Origin: Mesorhizobium sp.
GTDB taxonomy: Bacteria; Pseudomonadota; Alphaproteobacteria; Rhizobiales; Rhizobiaceae
Reading direction: 5' to 3'
Assembly: GCA_019635735.1 (NCBI GenBank)
Contig: JAHBYX010000001.1
Coordinates: 310,001 to 374,000, forward strand
Length of the DNA: 64,000 nt
A program made the position numbers and the translations under genes. Under the pieces are notes generated by a model, which was not told where the DNA came from, ran no database searches, and worked only from the letters and a program-made list of their open reading frames with translations. The first letter of the stretch is position 1. Each line of letters begins with the position of its first letter. Of this stretch, positions 32,535 through 42,802 are shown piece after piece.

Positions 32535-32673
32535 AGGCCGTCATCTCGGGTCGCGCGAACGCGCGTTCCGGGCGTCGCTTCCGCAATCTTTCCGTCGCCG
32601 CGTCGGAAATCGGCCGTGTTCGCGCCAGTCGCGCGTCACAATCCCGCATCACGCTCGCGCCCGGCTTGGGAGC

Positions 32674-33645
32674 ATGTCGGGCATGGGCATCTGCAACCGT
32701 TCGTGGCGCGGCCTGACCGCGCTGGTTCTCACCTGTCTCGGCTTCGCGCTGGCGACCCCGCCATCGCGCGCCGAACCGCCGTCGGCCAAGGCGCGGATCG
32801 GCGACATCACCTTCAACTACGATCCATTCAGCTGGCGCTTCGAACCAGCCGGAACCGGGCTGACGGCCACCTGCCAGCAGGTCGACTGCCGCGGCGTGGT
32901 CATCGATGTCTCCGTGCGCGACACGGATGGCGAATGCGGCGAGGAGGCCGTCGAAGGAACGGCCGAACGGATGTTCCCCGAGGCAGACCGCCATCCCGTC
33001 AACATCGTGCCCGCCGGGCGCTTCGCTCTCATCAAGGCCGAGAGCCGTCTCGGCCCCGATCTGTCAGCGCCCACCTACGTCTACGCCTGCCTCGACTGGC
33101 AGGGGCGCGAATACCGGTTCGCCATGCGACCCGAAACGGTCGGCAGAACGTCTTGGGCCGGCGGCGCCCTGCACTATCTCGTCAGCCGGGCGACCGCACC
33201 TCCTGCGCGTATCGCGACTCTCCGGCTTCGCGATCTTGCGATCCCCTACTCGACGGAGATCTGGCGGGTGACGGAACTCGTACAGGGAGAAAGCTACATG
33301 CTGTCCTGCCTGCCGCCCACCTGCGACGGGCACGGAGGTTTCGTCGCCGTCTCGGCGAAGCCCGCGACCGCCGGATGCGAGCCAGATCCCGAGGCTGCTG
33401 GCCTCTCTCTTCCACAAGCGATCCTGACGCCTCTGAATTCGGAGGCCGACGCGCCGCGGTTCACCGTCACGACGGTCCACTCGCCATGTCGAAACTACGT
33501 CCCTCCCACACGCAGCGCCTGCCTCTGGCACAAGGGCATCGCCTACCGCATCGCGACCGGCGGGCTGGGAGGGTGCCGCTCGGACCTAGACGTTCCGGCC
33601 GGTGCCTTCGCCGGTCTGGTCGACGGCGCGCGGCTGGCGCCGTAG
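32674..33645 (+). CDS. Secreted cysteine-rich protein of unknown function
   Basis: A 323-residue protein with an N-terminal signal sequence (residues ~10-33, cleavage near PSRAEP) and at least ten cysteines in the mature part, which suggests disulfides in the periplasm. Beta-rich throughout, with two similar halves (roughly 35-150 and 175-320), each holding a Cys-x(2-4)-Cys element such as TCQQVDC and SCLPPTC. I do not recognise the family. It is convergent with the DUF2459 gene, with a 6-bp gap. Confidence 0.75.
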   Translation: MSGMGICNRSWRGLTALVLTCLGFALATPPSRAEPPSAKARIGDITFNYDPFSWRFEPAGTGLTATCQQVDCRGVVIDVSVRDTDGECGEEAVEGTAERMFPEADRHPVNIVPAGRFALIKAESRLGPDLSAPTYVYACLDWQGREYRFAMRPETVGRTSWAGGALHYLVSRATAPPARIATLRLRDLAIPYSTEIWRVTELVQGESYMLSCLPPTCDGHGGFVAVSAKPATAGCEPDPEAAGLSLPQAILTPLNSEADAPRFTVTTVHSPCRNYVPPTRSACLWHKGIAYRIATGGLGGCRSDLDVPAGAFAGLVDGARLAP

Positions 33646-33651
33646 CGGCAA

Positions 33652-34323
33652 TCAGGGCAGGTCGTTGAAGGCGCGAAGCGACCAGACGAGGCTCTGCGGC
33701 AGCGGGTTCCATAAGCCCGTCCTCAGCCCGGCGCGGCGCAGCACCGCTCCTGTCCAAGTGTTGCAGCCGACGATGGCGTTGAACATGCCGACGCCTTCGT
33801 AGAATCGATCGTACGGGCCGTAGGAGCGACCCTCGATCAGGATCGGTGTTCCCTGCTGGTTCCGGGCGAAGCCTTCCAGCGTCGCACCCATCATATCCGC
33901 GAACGCAGCCTCGCTCAGGTCGATCGCGATGACGCCCTCCGCCGCTTGGTCGATCTCGCCGGCGACCGCGACATGCATCGCCGAACTGTCCGCCGTGAGC
34001 GCGCGCACTACCGGCCCCGGTTTCAGGTCCGACCAAGTCGGCGTCTCAAGGTAGAAGGAGCGGCCTCCCCATCCCACGACGAGCCATTTGACGGCCGGAT
34101 CCGTGACATGAAGCCCCGAATAGGTGAGAAAGCCCAGTCGCTCGATGACATCCGGATCGGCGGGAAGCGCGATGTCGGTGTGGATCGGGTTGGAGAGCAC
34201 GAGGATGCGTCTCGGCTGATCGCCGCCCGCCGCCGCCGGGCCAAGCAGCGGCCGCGGCACGATCGCTCCCGCGAATGGCGCTAGCACCACCAGCAGGAGT
34301 GCGACGACCATGCGCCGGCGCAT
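33652..34323 (-). CDS. DUF2459 (TIGR02117) family protein
   Basis: A 223-residue protein with an N-terminal signal/anchor (MRRRMVVALLLVVLAPFAGA) and the DUF2459 landmarks SNPIHTDIALP, WLVVGWGGRSFYLETPTW and NAIVGCNTWTGAVLRRAGL. The conserved His, Asp, Asn and Cys suggest a papain-like (NlpC-type) fold, but the function is unknown. It begins 10 bp downstream of the aapP stop, so it may be read from the aap transcript. Confidence 0.82.
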   Translation of the reverse strand: MRRRMVVALLLVVLAPFAGAIVPRPLLGPAAAGGDQPRRILVLSNPIHTDIALPADPDVIERLGFLTYSGLHVTDPAVKWLVVGWGGRSFYLETPTWSDLKPGPVVRALTADSSAMHVAVAGEIDQAAEGVIAIDLSEAAFADMMGATLEGFARNQQGTPILIEGRSYGPYDRFYEGVGMFNAIVGCNTWTGAVLRRAGLRTGLWNPLPQSLVWSLRAFNDLP

Positions 34324-34333
34324 TGGCCAGCCG

Positions 34334-35137
34334 TCAGTGCAGGATCTGGCTCAGGAACAGCTTCGTCCGCTCGTGGCGCGGATGGTCGAAGAATTCCGCC
34401 GGCGTGTTCTGCTCGACGATCTGGCCCTGGTCCATGAAGATCACCCGGTTGGCGACCTTGCGGGCGAAGCCCATCTCGTGGGTCACGCACAGCATGGTCA
34501 TGCCCTCCTCGGCGAGCCCCACCATCGTTTCCAGCACTTCCTTGATCATCTCCGGATCGAGCGCCGAGGTCGGCTCGTCGAACAGCATGATCCGGGGGTT
34601 CATGCACAGCGACCGCGCGATCGCCACGCGCTGCTGTTGCCCGCCGGACAATTGTCCTGGATATTTGTTGGCTTGCTCGGGAATCTTCACGCGGCGCAGG
34701 AAGTGCATGGCGGTCTCCTCCGCCTGCTTCTTCGGAATCTTGCGCACCCAGATCGGCGCCAACGTGCAGTTCTCGAGGATCGTCAGGTGCGGAAACAGGT
34801 TGAAGTGCTGGAACACCATGCCGACCTCGCGGCGGACCTCGTCGATCTTCTTCAGGTCGTTGGTCAGTTCCTTGCCGTCGACGACGATCTTGCCCTTCTG
34901 GTGCTCTTCCAGCCGGTTGATGCATCGGATCAGCGTCGACTTGCCGGACCCCGAAGGACCGCAGATGACGATGCGCTCGCCGCGCATGACCTTCAGGTTG
35001 ATGTCCTTAAGCACGTGGAAGTCGCCATACCACTTGTGCATGCCGACGATCTCGACCGCGACGTCGGTATCCGAGATCTGCATCTTCGAACTGTCGATCT
35101 GGATCTCGTCGGCCGAAACGGCGTTCTCGATGGCCAT
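34334..35137 (-). CDS. aapP: General L-amino acid ABC transporter ATP-binding protein
   Basis: A 267-residue ABC ATPase. Walker A is [12 protein letters not shown], the signature [15 protein letters not shown], Walker [16 protein letters not shown], and the H-loop VTHEMGF. It powers the polar amino-acid importer formed by AapQ and AapM with binding protein AapJ. Fourth gene of the aapJQMP operon, 9 bp after aapM. Confidence 0.95.
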   Translation of the reverse strand: MAIENAVSADEIQIDSSKMQISDTDVAVEIVGMHKWYGDFHVLKDINLKVMRGERIVICGPSGSGKSTLIRCINRLEEHQKGKIVVDGKELTNDLKKIDEVRREVGMVFQHFNLFPHLTILENCTLAPIWVRKIPKKQAEETAMHFLRRVKIPEQANKYPGQLSGGQQQRVAIARSLCMNPRIMLFDEPTSALDPEMIKEVLETMVGLAEEGMTMLCVTHEMGFARKVANRVIFMDQGQIVEQNTPAEFFDHPRHERTKLFLSQILH

Positions 35138-35146
35138 TTGGTTCCC

Positions 35147-36304
35147 CTATTTCCTGTAGCCGGTGTCGAGCCGGCGTTCCATGTAGATCGAATAGCGCGA
35201 CATGCCGAAGCAGAACACCCAGAACACGAAGCCCGCGAAGATGAGGCCGGTGAGCGGCGTCTGCGGCGTGATCCAGTTCGCGTCCGAGAAGTTGCGGCGC
35301 ACCGCGCCCAGCAGGTCGAACATGTTGACGATGTAGACCAGGCTGGTGTCCTTGAAGAGGCCGATGAACGTGTTGACGATGCCCGGGATCACCAGCTTCA
35401 GCGCCTGCGGCAGCACGATCAGCCGCATCTTCTGCGGATAGGAGAGGCCGAGCGAATCGGCGCCCTCGAACTGGCCCTTCGGGATCGCCTGCAGGCCGCC
35501 GCGGATCACCTCTGCCATGTAGGCGGAGGCGAAGACGGCGACGCCGATCAGCACGCAGACGAAATCGTCGATCTTGGCGTTGTTCGGCATGAACAGCGGC
35601 AGCATCTTCGTCGCCATGAACAGCACGGTGATCAGCGGCACGCCGCGCACCACCTCGATGAAGACGACGCACAGGGCCTTGATAACCGGCAGCGTCGAGC
35701 GGCGGCCGAGCGCGAGCAGAACGCCCGCCGGCAGCGACACCACGATGCCGACATAGGACAGGATGATCGTCACCATGAAGCCGCCCCACTCGCGGGTCGG
35801 CACGTAGCGCAGGCCGAACCAGCCACCCGGCAGCAGGATGAAGCCGAGGATCGGCAGCACCACGAAGAGCCCGATCGCGTTGGCCACCTTGTAGGGCGCG
35901 CGAGGGGTGAGGAACGGCACCAGCAGGGCCACCAGCAGCGCGCCCAGCAAGGTCGGCCGCCAGCGTTCGTCGATCGGGTAGGTATTGAACATGAACTGCC
36001 CGAACTTGTGCGTGACGAAGTTCCAGCAGGCGCCCGACCAGCCCTCCGGCTGCACGCCGCCCTGCGAGATGGTGGCGCAGAACGTGCGGTTGTCGCCGGT
36101 GAACTGGGCGTCGACAAACAGCCAGCGGATCACCGGCGGAACGAACCAGGCCAGCACCGCCAGCGCGATGAGGGTCAGCACCGTGTCGGTGGGCGTGGCG
36201 AAGAGATTGGTGCGGGCCCAATGCACGATGCCCTTCTGGCCCGCCGGCGCGGCGAGCGGCCGCTCCATTTCGCTGCGCACATAGGCGATCTGGTTCTCTT
36301 GCAT
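35147..36304 (-). CDS. aapM: General L-amino acid ABC transporter permease
   Basis: A 385-residue permease, longer than usual polar amino-acid permeases because of an N-terminal extension with a TM helix and a periplasmic domain (~60-150), as in rhizobial AapM. The C-terminal half has the EAA-loop region ([20 protein letters not shown]) that contacts the ATPase. It forms the translocation pore with AapQ. Ten bp after aapQ. Confidence 0.94.
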   Translation of the reverse strand: MQENQIAYVRSEMERPLAAPAGQKGIVHWARTNLFATPTDTVLTLIALAVLAWFVPPVIRWLFVDAQFTGDNRTFCATISQGGVQPEGWSGACWNFVTHKFGQFMFNTYPIDERWRPTLLGALLVALLVPFLTPRAPYKVANAIGLFVVLPILGFILLPGGWFGLRYVPTREWGGFMVTIILSYVGIVVSLPAGVLLALGRRSTLPVIKALCVVFIEVVRGVPLITVLFMATKMLPLFMPNNAKIDDFVCVLIGVAVFASAYMAEVIRGGLQAIPKGQFEGADSLGLSYPQKMRLIVLPQALKLVIPGIVNTFIGLFKDTSLVYIVNMFDLLGAVRRNFSDANWITPQTPLTGLIFAGFVFWVFCFGMSRYSIYMERRLDTGYRK

Positions 36305-36314
36305 CGCGGGCTCC

Positions 36315-37505
36315 TCAGCGCTCGACCAGCGCGACGCGCGCGTTGAACCAGTTCATGAACAGCGACATCGCGAGGCTGATGGTGAGGTAGACCACCATCC
36401 AGATCGCCACGATCTGGATCGAGTTGCCGCTCTTGTTGAGGATCGTGCCGCCGACCGAGACCAGGTCGGGATAGCCCACGGCGATTGCCAGCGACGAGTT
36501 CTTCGTCAGGTTGAGATACTGGCTGGTCAGCGGCGGCACGATGATGCGCATCGCCTGCGGAATGATGATCAGCCGGGTCGTGGTGCCCGGCCGCAACCCA
36601 AGCGCATGCGCCGCCTCCGACTGGCCGCGCCCGACGCCCTTGATGCCCGCGCGCACGATCTCGGCGATGAACGACGCCGTGTAAAGCGACAGCGACAGAT
36701 AGAGCGCCAGGAACTCCGGTCCGATCATCATGCCGCCGCGCGCCTGGAAGGTGCTCTGCACCGGCACGTCGAAGGAGAGCGGGAAGCCCATGGCGGCAAG
36801 CGCGATCAGCGGCAGGCCGACCAACAGTCCGACGCAGGTCCAGAATACTGGGAAGCGCTGGCCGGTCGCCATCTGGCGCGCCTTCGCGCGGCTGGCGACG
36901 AAGAAGCACATGGCGATCGCGACGACGAAGGCGACGCCGACGAGCCACGCCCCCTCGCCCCAGACCGGGACCGGGATCGTCAGGCCGCGGTTGCTCAGGA
37001 GCGACCCGAATGGCAGATGAAATGCGTCCCGCGGCTGCGGCAGGATCGCCAGCACGCCGAGATACCAGAAGAAGATGACGAGCAGCGGCGGGATGTTCCG
37101 GAACACCTCGACATAGACCGTGCAGATGCTGCGGATCAGCCAGTTCCGCGACAGCCGGCCGATGCCGATGATGAAGCCGACGATTGTTGCCGTGACGATG
37201 CCGACCAGCGCGATGACCAGCGTGTTGACGAGGCCGACCACGAGGGCCGTCGAATAGGAGGAGTCCGCCGTATAGGCGATGAGCGACTGGCCAATGTCGA
37301 ATCCGGCACGCTCGTCGAGGAAGTCGAAGGAGATGGTGCGGCCGATGCGGCGCAGGTTCTCCTGCGTGTTGTTGACGATCCAAACCACCAGCGCGAACAG
37401 CGCGACGAAGGCAAAGACCTGGAAGGCGATCCCGCGGACGACGGGATTGTAGAAAAACGGAACCCGTGGCGCATCATCGGTGCGCAAGACCTGTTCGCTC
37501 GCCAT
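36315..37505 (-). CDS. aapQ: General L-amino acid ABC transporter permease
   Basis: A 396-residue permease with the same extended architecture as AapM. The EAA loop lies at [20 protein letters not shown] near residue 280, and membrane helices occur at ~25-45, 95-120, 140-165, 220-245, 270-290 and 365-385. Partner of AapM; takes up a broad range of L-amino acids. It is 65 bp after aapJ, a gap that in other transporters holds a stem-loop tuning down downstream expression. Confidence 0.94.
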   Translation of the reverse strand: MASEQVLRTDDAPRVPFFYNPVVRGIAFQVFAFVALFALVVWIVNNTQENLRRIGRTISFDFLDERAGFDIGQSLIAYTADSSYSTALVVGLVNTLVIALVGIVTATIVGFIIGIGRLSRNWLIRSICTVYVEVFRNIPPLLVIFFWYLGVLAILPQPRDAFHLPFGSLLSNRGLTIPVPVWGEGAWLVGVAFVVAIAMCFFVASRAKARQMATGQRFPVFWTCVGLLVGLPLIALAAMGFPLSFDVPVQSTFQARGGMMIGPEFLALYLSLSLYTASFIAEIVRAGIKGVGRGQSEAAHALGLRPGTTTRLIIIPQAMRIIVPPLTSQYLNLTKNSSLAIAVGYPDLVSVGGTILNKSGNSIQIVAIWMVVYLTISLAMSLFMNWFNARVALVER

Positions 37506-37570
37506 CGCGGCCTCCTGTTAGGGACGTCCCGGGGGCGGCGGGTGCCGTCCCCGGTCTGCCTGCCAGAAGA

Positions 37571-38602
37571 TCAGCGGATGGGCGGTGCGTACTGGAGGCC
37601 GCCCTTCGACCACAAAGCGTTCAGGCCGCGCTGGATCTTCAGCGGGCTCTCGGTGCCGATGTTGCGTTCGAAGATCTCGCCGTAATTGCCGACACCCTTC
37701 ACGATGTTGACGACCCAGTCCTCGCCGAGGCCGAGGTCGGCGCCGAACTTGGCGTTCGCCTCCATGCCGAGCACGCGCTTGATCTCGGGATTGTCCGAAC
37801 CCTTCATCTCCTCGACATTCGCCTGGGTAATGCCCAGTTCCTCGGCGATAACGATCGCGTTCGACACCCACTTCACGATGTCGAACCACTGGTCGTCGCC
37901 CTGGCGGACGAGCGGGCCGAGCGGCTCCTTGGAGATGATTTCGGGCAGGACCATGTGGTCGCCGGGCGACGAGAGCTGCAGGCGGATCGAATAGAGGCCC
38001 GACTGGTCGGTGGTGTAGACGTCGCAGCGGCCGGAATCGTAGGCGGCATTGACCTCTTCCAGCTTCTCGAACACGACGGGGTTGTATTCCATCTTGTTGG
38101 CGCGGAAGTAGTCGGCGAGGTTGAGCTCGGTCGTGGTGCCGGTCTGCACGCAGACAGCCGCGCCCGAGAGCTGCAGCGCCGAGTTCACGCCCGGAACCTT
38201 CTTCGTGTTGATCATGAAGCCCTGGCCGTCATAATAGTTGACGCCCGCGAAGTTGAACTTCAGCGAGGTGTCGCGGCTGAGCGTCCAGGTCGTGTTGCGC
38301 ACGAGCACGTCGACGGTGCCGTTGGCGAGAACCTCGAAGCGGTCCTTGGCGCTGGTGCCGGTGTACTCGACCTTCGACGGATCGTTGAAGATCGCAGCCG
38401 CGATCGCCTTGCAATAGTCGACGTCGAAGCCGGAATACTCTCCCTTGTCGTTCGGCGCCGCGAAGCCGGCGAGGCCGGTGTTCACGCCGCACTTCAGCAC
38501 GCCACGGGCCTTCACATCGTCGAGGGTGGCTGCGGATGCAGCCGATGCCGACAGCGCGAGAACAGCCGCGCCGGCCAGGCCGAAGAGAACGTTGCTTTTC
38601 AT
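37571..38602 (-). CDS. aapJ: General L-amino acid ABC transporter substrate-binding protein
   Basis: A 343-residue periplasmic binding protein (family 3) with a signal peptide (MKSNVLFGLAGAAVLALSAS, cleavage after ASA). Type II periplasmic fold landmarks include LKCGVNTGLAGFAAP, GFDVDYCKAIAAAIF and, near the middle, VCVQTGTTTELNLADYF. It delivers amino acids to AapQM. ATG at 38602 gives the usual length; first gene of the operon. Confidence 0.95.
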   Translation of the reverse strand: MKSNVLFGLAGAAVLALSASAASAATLDDVKARGVLKCGVNTGLAGFAAPNDKGEYSGFDVDYCKAIAAAIFNDPSKVEYTGTSAKDRFEVLANGTVDVLVRNTTWTLSRDTSLKFNFAGVNYYDGQGFMINTKKVPGVNSALQLSGAAVCVQTGTTTELNLADYFRANKMEYNPVVFEKLEEVNAAYDSGRCDVYTTDQSGLYSIRLQLSSPGDHMVLPEIISKEPLGPLVRQGDDQWFDIVKWVSNAIVIAEELGITQANVEEMKGSDNPEIKRVLGMEANAKFGADLGLGEDWVVNIVKGVGNYGEIFERNIGTESPLKIQRGLNALWSKGGLQYAPPIR

Positions 38603-38945
38603 TGTACTGAACCCCTTTTTATTGGTACGGGGCGAGACGACCCCGGACGCTTCCCTTGGAAGGACACAGAGCGTTCCCCACCCCGTCGGAAATGTCCGTA
38701 TTCGGATCACTCCCGGCACCCTTCCGTTCACAAAGTTCATCGAAGGCGATTATTCCAGCGAGGTCAAGCCTCGTATGGCAGAGCGGGAGCCGATGGCGCT
38801 GATTTCGCGTGCAAACGATCGGCCCGGCGGGAGTTCGCGCCCACTGCCGCCGGTCCGATGGCCAGCGGCGCGGCACGATGCCTTGCGATTGCGCGGCGCC
38901 TGCGTAGCGGATATGCACCCCTATCTCCACCGGAACGGCGCGATC
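38603..38945. other. Divergent intergenic region aapJ/metC
   Basis: A 343-bp stretch with no convincing gene. The aapJ side is T-rich just before the start (CCCCTTTTTATTGG near 38610-38625) and probably holds the operon promoter. On the metC side an in-frame ATG at 38913 could extend MetC by 11 residues. I saw no riboswitch with confidence. Confidence 0.5.
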
Positions 38946-40112
38946 ATGGCAGGCAGCAAGCAGAGATTCGGAATCAACACGCAGCTCGCGCATTCCGGTC
39001 ACAACCCGCGCGACTACCATGGTTTCGTCAATCCGCCGGTCGTGCACGCTTCCACCGTCCTGTTCCCCGACGCCCGCACGATGGCGTCGCGCAACCAGAA
39101 ATACACGTACGGCACGCGCGGAACCCCGACTACCGATGCGCTGGCCTCGGCGATCGACCAGCTCGAAGGCTCGGCCGGGACGATCATCGTGCCGTCGGGC
39201 CTCGCAGCGGTGACCGTGCCCCTGCTCGCCTTCCTGTCCGCCGGCGATCACATCCTGATCACCGATTCCGTCTACAATCCGACGCGCCGCTTCGCCGACA
39301 CGATGCTCGCGCGACTGGGCATCGAGGCGCAGTATTACGATCCCCTGATCGGTGGCGGCATCTCGGCCCTGATCAGGCCGAGCACGAAGGTCGTGTTCAC
39401 CGAATCGCCCGCCTCCAACACGTTCGAAATCCAGGACATCCCGGCAATCAGCGCGGCCGCGCATGCCGGCGGCGCCATCGTGATGATGGACAACACCTGG
39501 GCGACGCCGCTCTATTTCAAGCCGCTCGAATTCGGCGTCGACGTCTCGATCCACGCCGCGACGAAATATCCGGGCGGACATTCGGACGTCCTGCTCGGCA
39601 CCGTCTCGGCCAATCAGGCCTGCTGGCCGAGGCTGCACGAGGCCTTCCTGACGCTCGGCTGCTGCGCCGGACCGGACGACGTCTACCAGGTGCTGCGCGG
39701 CCTCAGGACGATGGGCGTCAGGCTCGAGCACCACCAGAAGAGCACGCTCGACATCGCCCGCTGGCTGGAAACGCAGCCCGGCGTGGCGCGCGTGCTGCAC
39801 CCGGCGCTCGAGAGCTTTCCGGGCCATGACATCTGGAAGCGCGATTTCTCCGGCTCCAGCGGCATCTTCTCGATCGTGCTCGACGGCGGCGGCGAGAGAC
39901 AGGCGCATGCCTTCCTCGACGCGCTGCAGATCTTCGGCCTCGGCTATTCCTGGGGCGGCTACGAGAGCCTCGCCGTCAACGTCTTCCTCGGCGACCGCAC
40001 CATCGCCAAAGGCCCCTACGAGGGTCCCGTCCTCCGCCTCCAGATCGGCCTCGAGGACGTCGAGGACCTGAAGGCGGATATTTCGCGCGGACTGGCGGCG
40101 GCCCGGATCTGA
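38946..40112 (+). CDS. metC: Cystathionine beta-lyase (PLP-dependent)
   Basis: A 388-residue Cys/Met-metabolism enzyme that cleaves cystathionine to homocysteine, pyruvate and ammonia. The PLP lysine is in SIHAATKYPGGHSDVLLG; other family blocks are QKYTYGTRGTPTTDALASAI, VMMDNTWATPLYFKPLE, and the C-terminal SWGGYESLAV. Start MAGSKQRFG at 38946. Adjacent to the aap operon, an order I recall from other rhizobia. Confidence 0.92.
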   Translation: MAGSKQRFGINTQLAHSGHNPRDYHGFVNPPVVHASTVLFPDARTMASRNQKYTYGTRGTPTTDALASAIDQLEGSAGTIIVPSGLAAVTVPLLAFLSAGDHILITDSVYNPTRRFADTMLARLGIEAQYYDPLIGGGISALIRPSTKVVFTESPASNTFEIQDIPAISAAAHAGGAIVMMDNTWATPLYFKPLEFGVDVSIHAATKYPGGHSDVLLGTVSANQACWPRLHEAFLTLGCCAGPDDVYQVLRGLRTMGVRLEHHQKSTLDIARWLETQPGVARVLHPALESFPGHDIWKRDFSGSSGIFSIVLDGGGERQAHAFLDALQIFGLGYSWGGYESLAVNVFLGDRTIAKGPYEGPVLRLQIGLEDVEDLKADISRGLAAARI

Positions 40113-40170
40113 CCGAGCCGGCCGCCGGCGATCGTCGGCTGCGGCGCGGAAGCTTCGCTTACGCATCCGG

Positions 40171-40652
40171 TCAGGGCATCGGAAAACGCTGGCCCTGGAA
40201 GCGCAGTCGGACGTTGCACGACGGAGCGTCGACGTCGAAAGCGTTGATGTCGATCGTCGCCGTCACGAAGATGGTCGCCGCAGTCGGCGCGGCCGGGGCC
40301 ATCGCCGGGATTCGCGCACTCGCGTTGTATTGGGAAGCACTCTGGCCGATGGCCGTTGCTTTGACGGGCTTGAACGTCGTGCCGACCAGGTTGCCGACCG
40401 GCAAGGTGAAGTTCATCGTCCAGAAGGGTACGAAGAGCGACAGCCGGGTGCTGTTTGACTGCCCGTTGTAGTCCGCCGGGCGAAGCCGTGCGTCATAGCA
40501 GTAGCCGGGATTCAAATAACCGCAGCGCAGCCGGCCGTAACCGTCTGCACGCAGGCATTGCCCCTGAAATGATTTGCCTGGGCCGACGCGCCCGTGGCCC
40601 CCGCGCCCAATAATGCCCCGACCAGGAACAGTCGGCCTGCGATACCCGTCAT
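40171..40652 (-). pseudogene. Frameshifted secreted-protein gene
   Basis: ATG at 40652 has a perfect GGAGG 5 bases upstream and opens a signal peptide (MTGIAGRLFLVGALLGAGAT, cleavage after ASA), but that frame stops after 47 codons at ATT TGA near 40515. From about the same point another frame runs on to a stop at 40171 with a sensible exported-protein sequence (GYLNPGYCYDARLRPADYNG ... CNVRLRFQGQRFPMP). Total length (482 bp) is one or two bases off a multiple of three, as expected for a single frameshift. Family not recognised. It lies between metC and an RHS remnant. Confidence 0.6.
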
Positions 40653-40756
40653 TCAACCCTCCAGCCTCTTTTGCCCCGGGAATAATGATACGACACCAAG
40701 AAGAAACCGCCATAGCCCATTTCGGCTGAAGGAATACAAAGTGCCGCATAGCAATA

Positions 40757-41437
40757 CAAATCGAGTATGAAGCCGACGGCCAGACGAAGCGCATCGATTA
40801 TGCGAACGGCGTCTACACCACCTTCACCTATTCGCCGACGCGCCGCTGGCTGACGCGTGTCATCACGACGCGGCCGAACGGCACCAAGATCATCGATAAC
40901 ACCTATACGCGCGACGCCGCCGGCCGCATCACGGCGATCGCCGGCATCGGGACAGTGGAGGACTGGACCTATAGCTACAACAATCTCTACTGGCTGCTGA
41001 CGGCAACCAATGCCGGCAATGCCGCGCTTTCGGAAACCTACACCTATTCCACCACCGGCAACCTTCTCACCCGCACGCGGCAGGCGAGCGCCTTCACCTA
41101 TCCGGGCACGCAAGCCGCGCGCCCGCACGCGCCGCTGACCTTGGGTGCGCGAACCTTCACCTACGACGCCAACGGCAACACCACCTATGACGGCCACCGC
41201 GCGCTGGTCTGGGACGAGGCCAACCGGCTGGCCAGGGTGACGATGCAGACCAGCCAGGTGATCGACTACGCCTACGGGCCGGACGGCGCGCGGGCCAGGA
41301 AGACGCACCAGTTCGGCGCGACGCTCTATCCGTCGGCAGACGTCGAGATCGACGACACGCTGGCGACGTCCGACGCCTACACCCGCTATCCGCACATGGG
41401 TGAGCGGCCGGTTTCGAGCGCAGCTCGAAAGCCGTGA
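40757..41437 (+). pseudogene. RHS-repeat protein, 5'-truncated fragment
   Basis: An open frame of YD/RHS repeats without a start codon: IEYEADGQTKRIDYANG, then TYTRDAAGRITAIAG, FTYDANGNTTYDGHRALVWD and YAYGPDGARARKTHQ. RHS repeats form a beta-shell that encloses a toxin tip. A stop (TGA at 40727) and non-RHS sequence precede the first repeat, so everything upstream, including the secretion signal, is lost. The frame ends at TGA 41435-41437, which lies inside an inserted palindromic element; beyond it the same frame continues into the RHS core end. GC is like the host genome, unlike the tip that follows. Confidence 0.75.
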
Positions 41438-41502
41438 TGCCTGCGGCATCGCGGCAGGCCGGCGAACGCCGGGGAGCTGCGAAGCAGCGGGGACCCGGCC
41501 GG
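41405..41502. repeat. Palindromic element inserted in the RHS frame, copy 1
   Basis: About 98 bp bounded by CGGCCGG at 41405-41411 and 41496-41502. It holds two tight hairpins, CCGGCGAACGCCGG (41459-41472) and GCTGCGAAGCAGC (41476-41488), plus TTTCGAGC/GCTCGAAA near the left end. A related sequence occurs inverted at 43981-44034. It breaks the RHS core between the HM and [11 protein letters not shown] blocks. Frame is the same on both sides, but the element adds one TGA. Confidence 0.7.
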
Positions 41503-41587
41503 AAGGAAGATCGTCGGCTACAACGTCTTCTTCCTGCACCGCGATCATCTCTCCTCCGTCCGCACCGTCACCAATTCGGCCGGCGCC

Positions 41588-42802
41588 GTGCAGGAAACCA
41601 CCGCCTACGCCGCCTATGGCGAGCGCACCAACGCGAACTTCGACACGCAGAAAGGCTATATCGGCGAGCGCTACGACCCCGAGACGGGCCTCCTCTACCT
41701 CAACGCCAGATACATGGACCCGGCCTTCGGGCGGTTCATCTCGCCGGATGACTGGGATCCGGTGCTGGAGGGCGTGGGGACCAACAGGTATGCGTATGCC
41801 CAGAACGATCCGGTTAATAAGAGTGATCCAAACGGACACATAATTGAAACTGGATGGGATGCAGCAAATGCAGCCTACGGATGGGCCAGCGCTGCTGATA
41901 ATTATAGCCAAGGAAACTATGTGTCCGCAGCTGTCGACGCGGTCGGTGCAACCATCGACACTGCTGCAGCTGTAGCTCCAGGTGTTCCGAGCGGCGCAAC
42001 CGCAGGGATCAAGGGAGTAAGGGCATTAGCCACAAAAAACGCAGATGCACTTGGCATTGGAAGAAAGGCGAACGAAGTTCCCTCGGTCAAAGGCGCGTGT
42101 AGCAGCTTCAGCGGGGATACGCTGGTATGGACCGAAACTGGTGCCAAGCCAATTCAGCACATCGCAGTCGGGGAAAACGTATGGGCCTTTGACGAAAAAA
42201 ATGATGCCTCTACGCTCAAGCCCGTTATTCATGTTTTCAATGGTTCACATGATCATAGATACGAAATCACACTCCTGAACACTGGTAATTCAAGGCTTTC
42301 CACGGTAACCGCCAGCGCGGATCATCCAATTTTTGTTGAAGATAAAGGGTGGATCCCTGCATCAGAATTGTCGGCTGGACAAAAGATACTAGCTCTCGAT
42401 AGATCGGAAGTTATTGTCTCGAACAATGTTCGAGTGCCTATTGGGTTTTCTTCCTTCAATCTAGATGTCTCTGAATTTGACAATTTCTATGTCGGTGAGT
42501 TTGGCATACTCGCACACAATGACGACAAAGCTGAAAAATCGTCCGGCGGAAAGAAGGCGCAGGACTCCAGCAAAAATGAACGACACGGCAATGAAAAGAG
42601 GGCCGCATCCTTACGAGCCCAGGCTGATGAAGCGCGCGCAAGGATAAAGGAACTTAAAACTCAGCCTGATATCAAGGCCCGCCAAGCGGCGGCAGGGGAG
42701 ATCAAGGCTCTTGAAAATAAAGTGAAACACCTTGAAACTAATGCTGCAAGAGCAACAAAAGGAGAAACACATGGCCGAAGAGGAAATGGTAGCCCCTGTT
42801 AG
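41588..42802 (+). CDS. RHS core end with Hint domain and C-terminal toxin domain
   Basis: 404 codons from the first start codon after the TGA; it is probably a silent (orphan) tip, because 5' RHS sequence and a secretion signal are missing. Residues 1-83 are the RHS core end ([44 protein letters not shown]). Residues ~85-165 are an Ala-rich linker. Residues 171-311 form a Hint autoprotease: C171 nucleophile ([11 protein letters not shown]), TASADHPIF and the terminal AHN. Residues 312-404 are a lysine/arginine-rich helical domain with NERHGN and KGETHGRR, a pattern I remember from tips of other polymorphic toxins; activity unknown. Base composition turns AT-rich after DPNGH, a sign of tip exchange. 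Confidence 0.75.
   Translation: MQETTAYAAYGERTNANFDTQKGYIGERYDPETGLLYLNARYMDPAFGRFISPDDWDPVLEGVGTNRYAYAQNDPVNKSDPNGHIIETGWDAANAAYGWASAADNYSQGNYVSAAVDAVGATIDTAAAVAPGVPSGATAGIKGVRALATKNADALGIGRKANEVPSVKGACSSFSGDTLVWTETGAKPIQHIAVGENVWAFDEKNDASTLKPVIHVFNGSHDHRYEITLLNTGNSRLSTVTASADHPIFVEDKGWIPASELSAGQKILALDRSEVIVSNNVRVPIGFSSFNLDVSEFDNFYVGEFGILAHNDDKAEKSSGGKKAQDSSKNERHGNEKRAASLRAQADEARARIKELKTQPDIKARQAAAGEIKALENKVKHLETNAARATKGETHGRRGNGSPC

Noticed and set aside
38700..38945. Possible SAM-type riboswitch before metC
   Set aside because: I looked for the SAM-II type core expected near met genes in alphaproteobacteria and could not match its conserved loops.
40649..41911. 420-codon frame antisense to the RHS fragment
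   Set aside because: The RHS repeats on the plus strand explain the sequence; the antisense product has no recognisable domain.
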